The translations under genes and the position numbers were made by a program. Below are positions 1 to 8,706 of a DNA stretch of 64,000 nucleotides, piece by piece. Each line of letters opens with the position of its first letter. The stretch's first letter is position 1. The notes beneath the pieces were generated by a model. That model saw only the letters and a program-made list of their open reading frames with translations, was not told the origin of the DNA and ran no database searches. This DNA comes from Saccharothrix australiensis (GTDB taxonomy: Bacteria; Actinomycetota; Actinomycetes; Mycobacteriales; Pseudonocardiaceae): NCBI RefSeq assembly GCF_003634935.1, contig NZ_RBXO01000001.1, positions 1,389,501 through 1,453,500 on the forward strand, written 5' to 3'.

Positions 1-1578
1 AAGCATCAAGATGTGCGATACGACTTGATTTACATCCTGGGTGTACTCCGCGAATAGTTCACCGTGGGTACGACTAATGCATTTGAGCAGATCATGGTAG
101 CGCTCAACGTAGTTCCTCACGAGATCTCGCGACCCCGGAGTTGCAGCGACAAGGAGAGGCTCTGCTGCCAGCGAAGCGGTCTGCTCCACGATTCTGTTGC
201 GAGCCTGATCAAACTCTGTGAATCTAGTGTTGAGTTCGCGTCCGCTGTCGCTATCGAGGCTGTCAAGGAACTCGATGATTTGACTACTGGTCCATTCCGC
301 CTTGAGATCCTCTTCGCCGCGGTATCCTCGGATCCTTTCCCATATGTCACCTTCATTGCTGGCAATCCAACCGCCGTAGCGGCCTACAGCAACCAGTCGG
401 GTCACGATGTCCCGAACTTCCCGGGACAACTGTCCGCCAACGATGACGCCTGAAGGCAGGTCTGTATCCCAGCGCTCGATGCCGACCTTGGATCCACCGC
501 CGTCTGTCTCGCCGATCCTTGCGACGGTTTCCGCAGCGATGTTGAGGTCGTCCTGGCGGGACTTATCGTCCGACAGTAGGGCTTCGGCAGTGGTAGCTGA
601 GACTGGAATGAGCGAATCTGGCGACTCGGCGCACTTGTCGTCGTCATAGTCGCCTTTAAACGGAAGTGGCTGGGGAGTGGGCGTGATCGGCCGCAATGAA
701 ACATCCCGTGGTTCCGGAACTTCGCTCGTCGTCAACAGGTTTGGCTGAGGCCGCCGAACCGAAAAAAGATCTTCGGCATCTGTAACGGTGAGCTGGCCAG
801 TTGGCTCGCCGCGGCGCAGTAGGCGTAGAAGGCGAAGGCCTTGTCGCAGCGCCACTTGCCGATCGGGGTCAGTTTCCTTAGCAATGGTTTCCGCGATCGT
901 TCGACGATCTTTCTCAGTTAAGGTCTGAAGTCGACTGACAAGATCACGGTTTCGGCGAATGCGGTCGCCGACCGCACGATCCTTGGGGTCATCGAACAGC
1001 TTGGGATCAGCGAGCAAGCCGAGGCGCGGGAGTTCTCGGCTCGACAGGGTCTTGAATTCCGTCTCTCGGTCGGGTTCGGTGGGCAATGACGCGTAATAGT
1101 CGACGAGTTGGCCCAGCGAGATGTTGCGGTCCGTGCCAAGCTTCTTCCACCAGTTGATGAGTACTTCATTCGTGGCGGCTGGGCCGGTCTGCGCGAGGTG
1201 CACGAGTAGGCGCTTGAGTTGTGTCGGCCCTACAGGCGCGAAATCCTGCATTGACGACAGTCTAGCCTGGTCATCGGTGGCAATGACGACAATGGTCGCA
1301 TCAAGGTTTCGGTCGTTGCGCCACTGCTCGGCTTGCTGAATGCTGCTGGTGAACTTGTCCGCGGGTATACCGGCGGCCGGAGCCAACGTATCGACGTCAC
1401 TTTTCAGGTACGCGATGCGCAAATCTGTGTGCTCGATAGTTTTAGCGAGTCCCTTCAGTACGACTGCTGTGTCAAGATAAGGCACGTCTTGGATTAGTAT
1501 TCCTACGGATCCAGACAGCTGGATGATTTGCGTGCAGAGGAGGTCGCTAATCAACTGTTCGCGGAGTACGATCGTCAT
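1..1578 (-). CDS. Large protein of acquired operon, N-terminal 526 codons only
   Basis: The minus-strand frame starting MTIVLREQLI is open for 526 codons to the window edge, so the gene continues outside. Its ATG overlaps the stop of the upstream gene in ATGA, which fixes the start and implies translational coupling. I see no P-loop or membrane segment in this part. The first 110 residues alternate hydrophobic strands and helices (for example VGILIQDVPYLDTAVVL and DATIVVIATDD), and the rest is charged and helical. In restriction modules of the DndFGH/DptFGH kind the third gene is a very large protein with a C-terminal helicase. Gene order here would fit, but no homology was shown. Codon use is far less GC-rich than in the rest of the window. 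Function is unknown. Confidence 0.75.
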   Translation of the reverse strand, partial: MTIVLREQLISDLLCTQIIQLSGSVGILIQDVPYLDTAVVLKGLAKTIEHTDLRIAYLKSDVDTLAPAAGIPADKFTSSIQQAEQWRNDRNLDATIVVIATDDQARLSSMQDFAPVGPTQLKRLLVHLAQTGPAATNEVLINWWKKLGTDRNISLGQLVDYYASLPTEPDRETEFKTLSSRELPRLGLLADPKLFDDPKDRAVGDRIRRNRDLVSRLQTLTEKDRRTIAETIAKETDPDRQVALRQGLRLLRLLRRGEPTGQLTVTDAEDLFSVRRPQPNLLTTSEVPEPRDVSLRPITPTPQPLPFKGDYDDDKCAESPDSLIPVSATTAEALLSDDKSRQDDLNIAAETVARIGETDGGGSKVGIERWDTDLPSGVIVGGQLSREVRDIVTRLVAVGRYGGWIASNEGDIWERIRGYRGEEDLKAEWTSSQIIEFLDSLDSDSGRELNTRFTEFDQARNRIVEQTASLAAEPLLVAATPGSRDLVRNYVERYHDLLKCISRTHGELFAEYTQDVNQVVSHILML

Positions 1579-3080
1579 AGAACTGTCAGGCTTTCAGGAT
1601 CGGTGGTTATGACGGTCTGGCCGTCGGCGTACGCCTTAGCGTATCCAGCTTCAAGTATCGCGCTCCGCAAGGCCTCCACGTTGAGTCGCAAGTCTTCTTC
1701 GTTGACGGATGTTGGCGTCCCGAACGGCTTCCCGGAAAGGTTGTTGTGCCGGACAATCTGATCGTCAGTACGTTGACCTGCAACGATTCCGTAGTTGATG
1801 CGTAGTTTATCGAGGAACTCCGGGAAGTCGAGAGGCTGATCTGGCTCGACTGTCGCGGCGACAAGAGTTTCCAAGAACTCGGTGGTGATTCCGTATCTCT
1901 TCTGCAGTCGTCCGCCACGCCCGCTGTTCGCCCATGGAGTAAGATAGCCAGCGCGGCGGCCTAGTTCGGTGAGAAAACCAACGGGATGGTTTTTCTCCTC
2001 AGTGGCCACCTGCCAAAACGCCTCGCTTATAGCCTCCAATTCAGAAGCTTGATCGTCGTGGCGATACGCGTCAAACCCATTGCGAATACGCTGTTGCGTT
2101 CTAGCGGGTAGATTTAGGATCATCTGATCGGCGCCTACTGTCTCAACTTGTTCTGATATCCGGTCTCGAATCCGGCGCAATATCAGTGTTTCTAGCACGT
2201 CACCAGCGGCCCGGAGTGACGCGCGGGAGGCGTTGCGCAAGGATGTACGGGAGCCGTCGAACATGTCGATCAAAATCGGTGGATGAGGGGCGCCATCCAC
2301 AACTTCGGAGTATCGGCTTATGAGGTGTACGTGAATGACGAAACACGAGAACATGACCATGCGTCGAAGCGAGTTTAGTTTTGATCCGCTGTTCTGCTCA
2401 AAACGCGCAAGGCGGTCAAGAGATGCACGAAGCCTTCTTAAGGTTGGCGAAACGATGGTGCCAGTGGCGTCAATGGTGAGTGGTGAGTAAGTAGTCTGCC
2501 CATGATCAGAAGTAGCTACAGATTCCACCTTGCTCGGTTGAGCGAACTGCATCATGGGCATTGCCAATGTCGACCAGGGGTCGTCATCGATCAATAGGAT
2601 ATCGCGAATGTGTGTGGCAGCGTCCCCTTCCTGGCCTGCGGTCAGTAGCTCGGCAAGGAAGATCCCGCAGCGGTGATCGGAAGGGTCGCGAGTCAAGAGT
2701 TTTTCGTTGGACAGTGTGTACGATGACTGTGCCGCGTCGCTGAAAACGGCCTTATCTGCGGCGAGCACACCTTCGGCAAGGCTTCGCAGCGTACTAAGGG
2801 CGTCGGAATCTACAGTATCACTATCACGGCCTGTAAAGGCTCTTCCGTAGTCATTAAGGATTATGCCATTAGGGAAACGCTCCTCCTGGACGCGAGATTT
2901 CTGATTTAGGATTGACCTGCGCAGGAAGTGGGCGAGTGCGTCGGAATCGTATGTGCGTCCCACGAGCGCGCGTCCCAGTCCGTTTGCCACGTGCACAGGC
3001 TTGATGGATGTGCTCGTAGGCAGGAGGTTGAATACGTCGTTGTAGATGTCATTGAATAATGCTTTGAGATCGGTAATCAC
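1575..3080 (-). CDS. Unrecognised 501-aa protein, middle gene of acquired operon
   Basis: This is an intact 501-residue frame starting MITDLKALFND. Its start overlaps the stop of the upstream ATPase gene by 4 bases, and its stop overlaps the next start by 4 bases, so all three genes are probably translated as a coupled unit. The protein looks soluble and mostly helical, and I see no nucleotide-binding motif or signal peptide. A segment near residues 240-260 (MVMFSCFVIHVHLI) is hydrophobic and could be a buried core helix. The C-terminal third (RTDDQIVRHNNLSGKPFG) is polar. I do not recognise the family. A middle protein between an ATPase and a large putative effector resembles the position of DndG/DptG, but that rests on gene order only. 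Confidence 0.8.
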   Translation of the reverse strand: MITDLKALFNDIYNDVFNLLPTSTSIKPVHVANGLGRALVGRTYDSDALAHFLRRSILNQKSRVQEERFPNGIILNDYGRAFTGRDSDTVDSDALSTLRSLAEGVLAADKAVFSDAAQSSYTLSNEKLLTRDPSDHRCGIFLAELLTAGQEGDAATHIRDILLIDDDPWSTLAMPMMQFAQPSKVESVATSDHGQTTYSPLTIDATGTIVSPTLRRLRASLDRLARFEQNSGSKLNSLRRMVMFSCFVIHVHLISRYSEVVDGAPHPPILIDMFDGSRTSLRNASRASLRAAGDVLETLILRRIRDRISEQVETVGADQMILNLPARTQQRIRNGFDAYRHDDQASELEAISEAFWQVATEEKNHPVGFLTELGRRAGYLTPWANSGRGGRLQKRYGITTEFLETLVAATVEPDQPLDFPEFLDKLRINYGIVAGQRTDDQIVRHNNLSGKPFGTPTSVNEEDLRLNVEALRSAILEAGYAKAYADGQTVITTDPESLTVL

Positions 3081-4759
3081 AGTCGATACCTCGCCGCAGG
3101 ATGGCGTTGAATCTCGAACCTGTCCTCGATCTCCTTTTCTACGTTACGGATACGAACATCCACCACATCGGTCTTGCCAAGGCTCATACTGTTGTGCACC
3201 TTGTCGACAAATCGTGTAACTCGTCGGGTCGCGCTGCGCGACCAACTCGTCCGACCGAGTCCCCAGCGCGCTTCTACCAGCGTAAGGTACAGGGCGCGGT
3301 CGACCAGAAGGTGGGCAATCGCGTCGCCATGCTCATCCATGGCGGTAAGGGCAAATGCCCGGATTATCCGCTGCTCCTGGGGTAGCCATTCATCAACCCA
3401 TGAAGCCAGTTTAGGTGGCCTTATGTCAAACCGCCCGTGGCGAACTTCATGCAACGCCAAAAAGGTGCTTGGTGCTTTGACGTCGAATCGGTGGCTTTGC
3501 CATAGGACTAGGCGTTCCCGATCTGTGTCGGGGCAGTCCGGCTGGTAAAAGCGATTAATCGCGAGCAGCAAGTCTCGCACGACGGTGGCGCTTCCCGCGC
3601 CCCCATCGTGTACTAGCTTGTCGAAGCTGCGCTCATCGCCTGGCATGAGTGTGACTAGCGACTGACCATCGTGGTGCTCGAAGAAAAATCGCCGCTTAAG
3701 CGCCTTGTATTCGACAATGCGATCGTCGAATGGCAGGCGCTGGATGGACGGCGGAGGTCGCCCATCTATCCAGTCCTCAGCAACCGTGGTGCCGCGCCAT
3801 AGATCTATATCTCGCCGAGGATGTGTGACCGCGGCCGGGTCAAAGGACGCTCTAATGGCGTCGAACAGAGGGCCACTACCACCTTCGAAGGCAAGTTGCG
3901 CGTAGTGGTAGGTGTATGATTTCTGCGTTGCCAGCCGTGTATCATTATTAACGCCGCCAGTGATCAAAAAGGCGATGAAGCCCACAAGCTGTCGCATGGT
4001 GGCGTGGTGCCCACGGCGGGCGACCTCTTCGAGCAACATTGCGATTCGCTCGCGGACCTGTGGGTGCCTCATTATATTGCGATTCATTACGGCGGGGTCG
4101 GCGGGTGAGAGGCCAACGTAGAAACGGTCATTCGTCAGTCGCTCGATGACGTCGAAAACGATCGTCCGAGCTAGTACGTTACGTAGGCTCAGGTCGATGA
4201 CTCGGACCAGCCCTTCGGGCCCCTGTACGGGCTCGAAGTTGTAAGAAATTGCGTGCTGGACTTGACGAAGAGCTTCCTTTAATGGTCTGAAATCAGTAGC
4301 GCGAGGGTGGCGTCGTAGGACGAAAAGTGGCCATTCATTGATTGCCAAAACCATTGCCCGACCGCTGCTGTTGCATTTTTGCCACTCGCTCAGGATGTAA
4401 TCGTCCGTCAGCTCGTTTGCGTCAGTCAGTACGAGCGCGCCAACCTTTTCCAAAGCCGGTCGGAGTCGCTCGATGAGGTGAGTCTTTCCGTCACCCGGGT
4501 TCCCTGTCACAATCATCTGGTGACCGCTCTCCGCCAGGTTTATAACATGGTCGTTAAGGCCGAGATCGACGTCGACCCATCCAAGCTCTTCGGTGGTCAA
4601 GCGGTCCGCATAGCTGTTACTGCTGCGATAGAGCCGCTCGATGAACTCGCTCGCGCGAACAGGGCGAGGCTGGTTCTCAGGGCGTTCATCGTCAGCCATA
4701 GCGCCCTGAAGGGCGGCAACGACACTCGGCTCCTGCGTGGTCACTCGTTTACCGCCCAT
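3077..4759 (-). CDS. P-loop ATPase, first gene of acquired defence-like operon
   Basis: About 560 residues. A clear Walker A motif, GNPGDGKTH, lies near residue 85, after an N-terminal region that includes ELGWVDVDLGLNDHVINLA. The style is AAA+/STAND-like: a P-loop close to the N-terminus followed by a long helical region. Bacterial restriction ATPases such as DndF/DptF have this size and lead a three-gene operon, so a sensor or motor role in DNA restriction is a reasonable guess, not a demonstration. Start is uncertain: TTG at 4765, ATG at 4759 or GTG at 4744. GGCGG precedes the GTG by 7 bases; I list the ATG. The gene overlaps the next by 4 bases. Base composition is clearly lower in GC than genes after 5 kb, suggesting horizontal transfer. 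Confidence 0.75.
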   Translation of the reverse strand: MGGKRVTTQEPSVVAALQGAMADDERPENQPRPVRASEFIERLYRSSNSYADRLTTEELGWVDVDLGLNDHVINLAESGHQMIVTGNPGDGKTHLIERLRPALEKVGALVLTDANELTDDYILSEWQKCNSSGRAMVLAINEWPLFVLRRHPRATDFRPLKEALRQVQHAISYNFEPVQGPEGLVRVIDLSLRNVLARTIVFDVIERLTNDRFYVGLSPADPAVMNRNIMRHPQVRERIAMLLEEVARRGHHATMRQLVGFIAFLITGGVNNDTRLATQKSYTYHYAQLAFEGGSGPLFDAIRASFDPAAVTHPRRDIDLWRGTTVAEDWIDGRPPPSIQRLPFDDRIVEYKALKRRFFFEHHDGQSLVTLMPGDERSFDKLVHDGGAGSATVVRDLLLAINRFYQPDCPDTDRERLVLWQSHRFDVKAPSTFLALHEVRHGRFDIRPPKLASWVDEWLPQEQRIIRAFALTAMDEHGDAIAHLLVDRALYLTLVEARWGLGRTSWSRSATRRVTRFVDKVHNSMSLGKTDVVDVRIRNVEKEIEDRFEIQRHPAARYRL

Positions 4760-4765
4760 CTCCAA

Positions 4766-5622
4766 AGCGCCACGGGTATGTCCGCCATTGCCTACGAGAC
4801 TCTGACGGCTCGAACACCCTAATCATCGAGGTCTCCCCATAGGTCTTCTCTGTTGTAGCGGGAGTGTTGACGAACAGGAGACTGCCCTGTCCGTTACACC
4901 GGCTAGCCTGCGTAGGGACAGAGTAGTGCTTCATACTGCGGGACGCGGGCGCTGACGTGATCGGCTGCCTGGGCCACTGCGTTGTCTCTGTCGGCCAGAC
5001 GGTGGAGGACGGGTTCGGTGGCTGCGGTGGCCTGGTACCAGGGGCCCGACAGCCGCCGGTTCAGGGCTGATGGTGGCCGAAGCCTCGGCGGGTCCTGGGC
5101 AGGGACGCTGTATCAGGGATGAGCAGCCGCTTGTTCGCGGATCAGGTTTCACGCGCTGGCGTTTCACCCGACGAAGACGGGCAGCTCGTCGACGGACTGG
5201 AAGGGGAACGGGTGCTGTTGGCGGGTGCGTTCGCTGCTCGGCGGCGTGGTGGTCGAGTCCGCAGCACTGCGTGATGACGGTCGGTGGTGCGGTGTTGATG
5301 TCGACCAGGGCGCCGTCGTTGTACTGCCGTGGCAGGGCTGCTCGGCCGGATGTCCCGTGCGAGTGGCGGGTCGCGTGCGACGAGCATGTGTGGTTCCTCT
5401 CGTCCGGTGCGCAGGGCCAGTGCCGTGGCGACAGTGGAGTCCGCGGTCTTGGAGTGTGGTGGCTGCGAGGTCGGCCTGATGGGGTGAGGAACTCCTGGGC
5501 GTCGCCGGATGCCGCTGAGCTGGATGTAGGCCGCGATCATGATCGAGATGACGCCGATGTCGCCGATCGTGCTGCGCACGTCTGTGGTTGACGCCGCGGA
5601 CCCGCCCTGCGGGGAGGGCATG
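4766..5622. other. Intergenic stretch at the GC transition, no intact gene seen
   Basis: This stretch lies upstream of the low-GC operon. Composition shifts towards GC-rich at about 4.9-5.0 kb, so the boundary of the acquired segment is probably here. Frames on both strands are open by chance but show no consistent third-position GC bias and no recognisable protein. I found no tRNA, transposase remnant or clear attachment-site repeat. The operon promoter should lie in 4760-4930, but no convincing -35/-10 pair was seen. Confidence 0.5.
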
Positions 5623-5943
5623 ATGAACAGCAACGCTCTACGCCCTGCACTGGACGAACGCGACCAGGCGATCACCGCGTCCTTCGAAAGACCGCTGGAC
5701 GAAGCCTCCCGTCGGACGTGGGAGGCGCCGCCTGAACACGACTGGGTCCGTTTCCGCGTCAGATTCACTGCGGTCGACGACGTGGAGGTGCGCGGCTGGA
5801 GCCACCAACTGCCCACCAGGGTGGAACAGGCGCCGGTGGGGGAGCGGGTGTCGGTCATGGTGACGGGAGAGGGCGCCGACGTCCGGTTCACCTCCGCCCA
5901 CGCCGTGCGGGTGGGGAGCCGAACGTCCAAAGTGTGCCGTGAC
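5623..5943 (+). pseudogene. Remnant of a small protein, possibly immunity-like
   Basis: A GGGGAGG ribosome site precedes ATG 5623. The reading MNSNALRPALDERDQAITAS is protein-like and strongly GC3-biased to about residue 100 (VRFRVRFTAVDDVEVRGW, then GADVRFTSAHAVRVG). After about 5925 the frame loses codon bias although it stays open to 6345. A shift of one frame near 5915 would end the protein at a TGA at about 5941. The alternating strand pattern resembles small immunity proteins beside polymorphic toxins, which fits the toxin gene downstream, but no family is identified. It could also be an intact short gene whose end I have misjudged. Confidence 0.3.
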
Positions 5944-6048
5944 CGAGGGTCTCGGATCGAATCAGTGACGCACCGTGTAGCAACTGCTCAGGGGAATGGG
6001 GCAAGGCGATGTGGAGTGTTCGACGACGTTGTCTCGTGCCGACCCGGC

Positions 6049-6416
6049 TCAGGTTTCGATGCGTTGCCCGAAGCGGCTGAGGTCCAGGCCCCACGGCTTG
6101 GTGCCGGCGGAGTCTTCCGGGCGGCCGTCGTGGTGGTGGGCGTACCAGTCGTCCTCGATCGGTGTCAGGATCAGGTCCTCGTCGTCCCAGTGGTCGCCGG
6201 GGGAGCGTCCGGGGCGCCACACCAGTCCTGCGGTGCGCGTGGTGGCGGGGGCGCGGGTTCCTGTCGTCGTGCATCCCCGCGATCGGCTGAAGGACTCGAA
6301 CGAGTACGGCCCGGCCGACCACGGTGGGGAGGTCGGGAGGCTTGAGTGGCCAGTCGTTCCAGGGCCTCCCGGTGCAGCGTGAACGTCAGCCGTCCGACCG
6401 CGTCCCCCGACGCCAC
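6049..6416 (-). pseudogene. Frameshifted small gene remnant
   Basis: Protein-like reading switches frame on the minus strand. One frame begins MASGDAVGRLTFTLHREAL (ATG at 6416). A second continues with LPTVVGRAVLVRVLQPIAGM. A third gives the C-terminus from GLVWRPGRSPGDHWDDEDL to GLDLSRFGQRIET and a TGA at 6049. Each piece looks coding in its own frame, so about two frameshifts are needed to join them. This is best explained by a decayed gene of about 120 codons beside the toxin locus. The product is not recognised. Confidence 0.4.
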
Positions 6417-6770
6417 GGCCCAAGTGGCCGCGAAGAGGGTGGGCGCAGGTGAGGACGCTCGACATGCTCAGCGGTTCCTGAGGAATGCCTCTGATCTCGG
6501 CTGACGCCCTGGCCTTGGGGCGGATGCAACGATCCGCGCGATGCCCGGGGACGACGGCAAGCCCGAGATGATCGCTCCGGTGGTATGCGGGTGATGCTCT
6601 GGTAGCGGATCGGTGTTGTGGTGGTCGGTGTGGGACTTGGCGCAAAGCGCACGTGTTGCACGCGTGAACTCGGCTGATCGGGTTACGGGTGCCTCGATCC
6701 GCGGGTTGTCCGTCGAACTGTCGCGTACAAAGGCTGCTGTTCGCACCGCTGACGAGACGGGGAGGCTCGG

Positions 6771-7076
6771 GTGGCGTTCGAGGTGGTGCCGGCTGAGATT
6801 CGGGAGCACGCCGAGCAGGTCCAAGAGCAGGGGGACGTGTTGGCGCAGGCGCTGGATGCCGCGCGTCAGGTGTCGATGCCGTCGGATGCGTACGGGGTGC
6901 TGTGTCAGCCGTTCACGTTCTTGCTGGACCCGCTGGAGAAGTGGGGTGTGGATGCGTTGTCCCAAGCCGCCTCGGCACTCGACTCGATGGCGGAGTCGTT
7001 GAAGGCGACCGCCGAGGTCTACGAGCAGGTCGAGGGTGACAACGTCGACCGGCTGGACCGGTTGGGGCGCGGGTGA
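6771..7076 (+). CDS. EspC-like type VII secretion target
   Basis: A 101-residue all-helical protein: GTG start with GGGGAGG 7 bases upstream. It begins AFEVVPAEIREHAEQVQEQG and continues with a second amphipathic helix (ALSQAASALDSMAESLKATA) followed by an YEQVEGDN tail. Size, two-helix layout and the YxxxD/E-like tail match the EspC/DUF2580 family (PF10824) of ESX-associated proteins. These are thought to be exported through type VII secretion or to chaperone a co-secreted partner. The stop overlaps the start of the next gene by 4 bases, so it is almost certainly co-expressed with the toxin-like protein as its targeting partner. No ESX machinery genes are in the window, so the secretion apparatus must lie elsewhere. 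Confidence 0.8.
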   Translation: MAFEVVPAEIREHAEQVQEQGDVLAQALDAARQVSMPSDAYGVLCQPFTFLLDPLEKWGVDALSQAASALDSMAESLKATAEVYEQVEGDNVDRLDRLGRG

Positions 7077-8350
7077 ACAACCCGTTCGTCGCGAAACCGG
7101 AGGACGACACCACTGCGATCACCGGGATCGGCCTGTTGGAAGCCGGGCAGGCCGCCTTGGACGGGATCGACAAGGGGGACTGGGTCGAGGCGGGCCTGGG
7201 GGTCGTCGGCGCTGGGCTTGAGGCGCTCGGTGTCTTCATGGACCCGGTGGGCACCTTGGCCTCGTACGGCGTCGGGTGGTTGATCGAGCACGTCCAGCCG
7301 TTGCAGGACATGCTGAACGACCTGGCCGGGACACCTCCGGCCATCCGTGCCTACGCGCGGACCTGGCAGAACGTCAGCGAAGGCGTCGAGAGGGCCGCCG
7401 ATGGGTTGGAGACCACGTCCCGTGATCGCACGGCCGGGTGGCGTGGTGCCGCGGGTGACGCGTACCGGGCGCGTGCCGGGGAAGTGGTCGACGCCCTGCG
7501 GGGTGCGTCGAGGGTGTGCAGCGGTGTGGGGGCCGTGGTCACGATCATGGGTGAGGTCGTGGCGGCGGTGCGGGAGTTCGTGCGGGACCTGATCGCGGAC
7601 GCGGTGGGCAGGCTCGTGGTCTGGGGTCTGGAGTTGCTGGTGACGGGCGGTGCCGCGGCGCCGGTGGTGGCGATGCAGGCCACCAGCCTGGTCGCCAAGT
7701 ACGCCGCCAAGATCGCGGACGTGGTGCGCAAGCTGCTCAAGACCATCTCCAACGTCGCCAAACGGCTCGACGGGCTCGCCGAGGTGCTGCGCATGGCCTG
7801 GCGCAAGCTCAAGGAACTGGCCGACAGGCTTCGCCGTAAGGACTCTGATCCGCAGCACAAGGACCCGCGGGATGTGGAGCGGCAGCGTCGCGAGAGGGAG
7901 AAGCAGGAACTCATCGCTGAGGCTCAGGCCAATGGCGTGAAGATATCTCCGGAGAAGGTCGTTGAGATCGGTAGGGATCCCAACGGGAAGATCGTCTTCC
8001 TGGAAGAGGGAGGGGTCAACCCCCGCACCAACAAGGAGTCGGGCCTCGCACACGTGATGAAGCACAAGGACGAGTTCACCGCCGCCGGGATCCCCGAGGG
8101 CGAGATCGCCGAGGTGGTGCACCGAGCCGCCACGGATGGCAAGTACACCGGATACTTCCAGGGCAAGCCGCCTGGACGACCGATCTTCGAGGTCGAGTAC
8201 GGTGGCCGGACGCACTACATCACGGTGTCGGTGGGCGACAACGGGTTCATCGTCGGCGCCAACATCCGGAGTGCGACCGCACCGTTCAAGGACGCGCGTC
8301 GCGACCCGCGCGCGGAGGCGGATCCGAATTACCGGGGATGGGGAGAATGA
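7073..8350 (+). CDS. Type VII-associated polymorphic toxin, C-terminal nuclease-like domain
   Basis: A 425-residue protein. Residues about 1-130 are an LXG/WXG-like helical region that includes AGWRGAAGDAYRARAGE (a W-x-G turn, typical of ESX substrates). Residues about 145-235 contain hydrophobic helices (VREFVRDLIADAVGRLVVWG). A charged linker (about 250-285) leads to a compact C-terminal domain of about 130 residues with GLAHVMKHKDEF, a GYFQGKPPGRPIFEVEYGG strand pair and VSVGDNGFIVGAN. This layout is the standard plan of secreted polymorphic toxins. The C-terminal domain resembles BECR-fold (barnase/EndoU/colicin D-like) RNases in its His-containing first helix and late strand pair, but that assignment is by eye only. 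EspC-like protein upstream and a small gene overlapping downstream (ATGA) fit a toxin with its immunity partner. Confidence 0.75.
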   Translation: MNNPFVAKPEDDTTAITGIGLLEAGQAALDGIDKGDWVEAGLGVVGAGLEALGVFMDPVGTLASYGVGWLIEHVQPLQDMLNDLAGTPPAIRAYARTWQNVSEGVERAADGLETTSRDRTAGWRGAAGDAYRARAGEVVDALRGASRVCSGVGAVVTIMGEVVAAVREFVRDLIADAVGRLVVWGLELLVTGGAAAPVVAMQATSLVAKYAAKIADVVRKLLKTISNVAKRLDGLAEVLRMAWRKLKELADRLRRKDSDPQHKDPRDVERQRREREKQELIAEAQANGVKISPEKVVEIGRDPNGKIVFLEEGGVNPRTNKESGLAHVMKHKDEFTAAGIPEGEIAEVVHRAATDGKYTGYFQGKPPGRPIFEVEYGGRTHYITVSVGDNGFIVGANIRSATAPFKDARRDPRAEADPNYRGWGE

Positions 8351-8685
8351 GCCGACTGATCTCGGTCCGTGTGGCGCCGGAGTGGGAGTGCTTCCCGTTC
8401 TGGGTCCGTACCGCGGACCAGGTGATCGCCGACAACTGCTCCGCCGAGCGGCTCGTGGCCGAGTTCGGTGCGCCTGCGGACCTGGTCCAGGCGATCGATG
8501 TGTGGGACGACGAGTTCCAGGCCGTGTACAACCGCAGCGACCCGGAGAGCTCGGGCTTCCCCGACGAGGCCACGACGGCGGCGTGGCACGAGCGGGGGGA
8601 GGGGTTGGCTGAGCGGTTGGCTGTGGCGTTGCGGGTGCGGATCGAGTTTCACACCGCGCGCGGGGATCGGGTGTTCGGCGGTTGA
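8347..8685 (+). CDS. Probable immunity protein for the upstream toxin
   Basis: A 112-residue acidic, soluble protein. The ATG at 8347 overlaps the toxin stop in ATGA and has GGGGAG just upstream, so it is preferred over the ATG at 8338. It starts MSRLISVRVAPEWECFPFW and continues with a helical stretch (SAERLVAEFGAPADLVQAID) and a C-terminal region rich in Glu and Arg. I do not recognise a named immunity family. The immunity role is inferred from size, acidity and tight coupling immediately downstream of the toxin. The next gene is convergent, so this closes the three-gene operon. Confidence 0.65.
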   Translation: MSRLISVRVAPEWECFPFWVRTADQVIADNCSAERLVAEFGAPADLVQAIDVWDDEFQAVYNRSDPESSGFPDEATTAAWHERGEGLAERLAVALRVRIEFHTARGDRVFGG

Positions 8686-8706
8686 GGTGCGCACGGTGGT
8701 CGCGGG

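Noticed and set aside
4749-4934. 61-aa minus-strand ORF before the low-GC operon
   Set aside because: No ribosome site, no protein-like pattern, and it overlaps the ATPase start; more likely leader sequence.
4766-5622. Insertion-sequence or tRNA integration scar at the low-GC boundary
   Set aside because: No transposase fragment, terminal inverted repeat, tRNA fold or direct repeat could be recognised.
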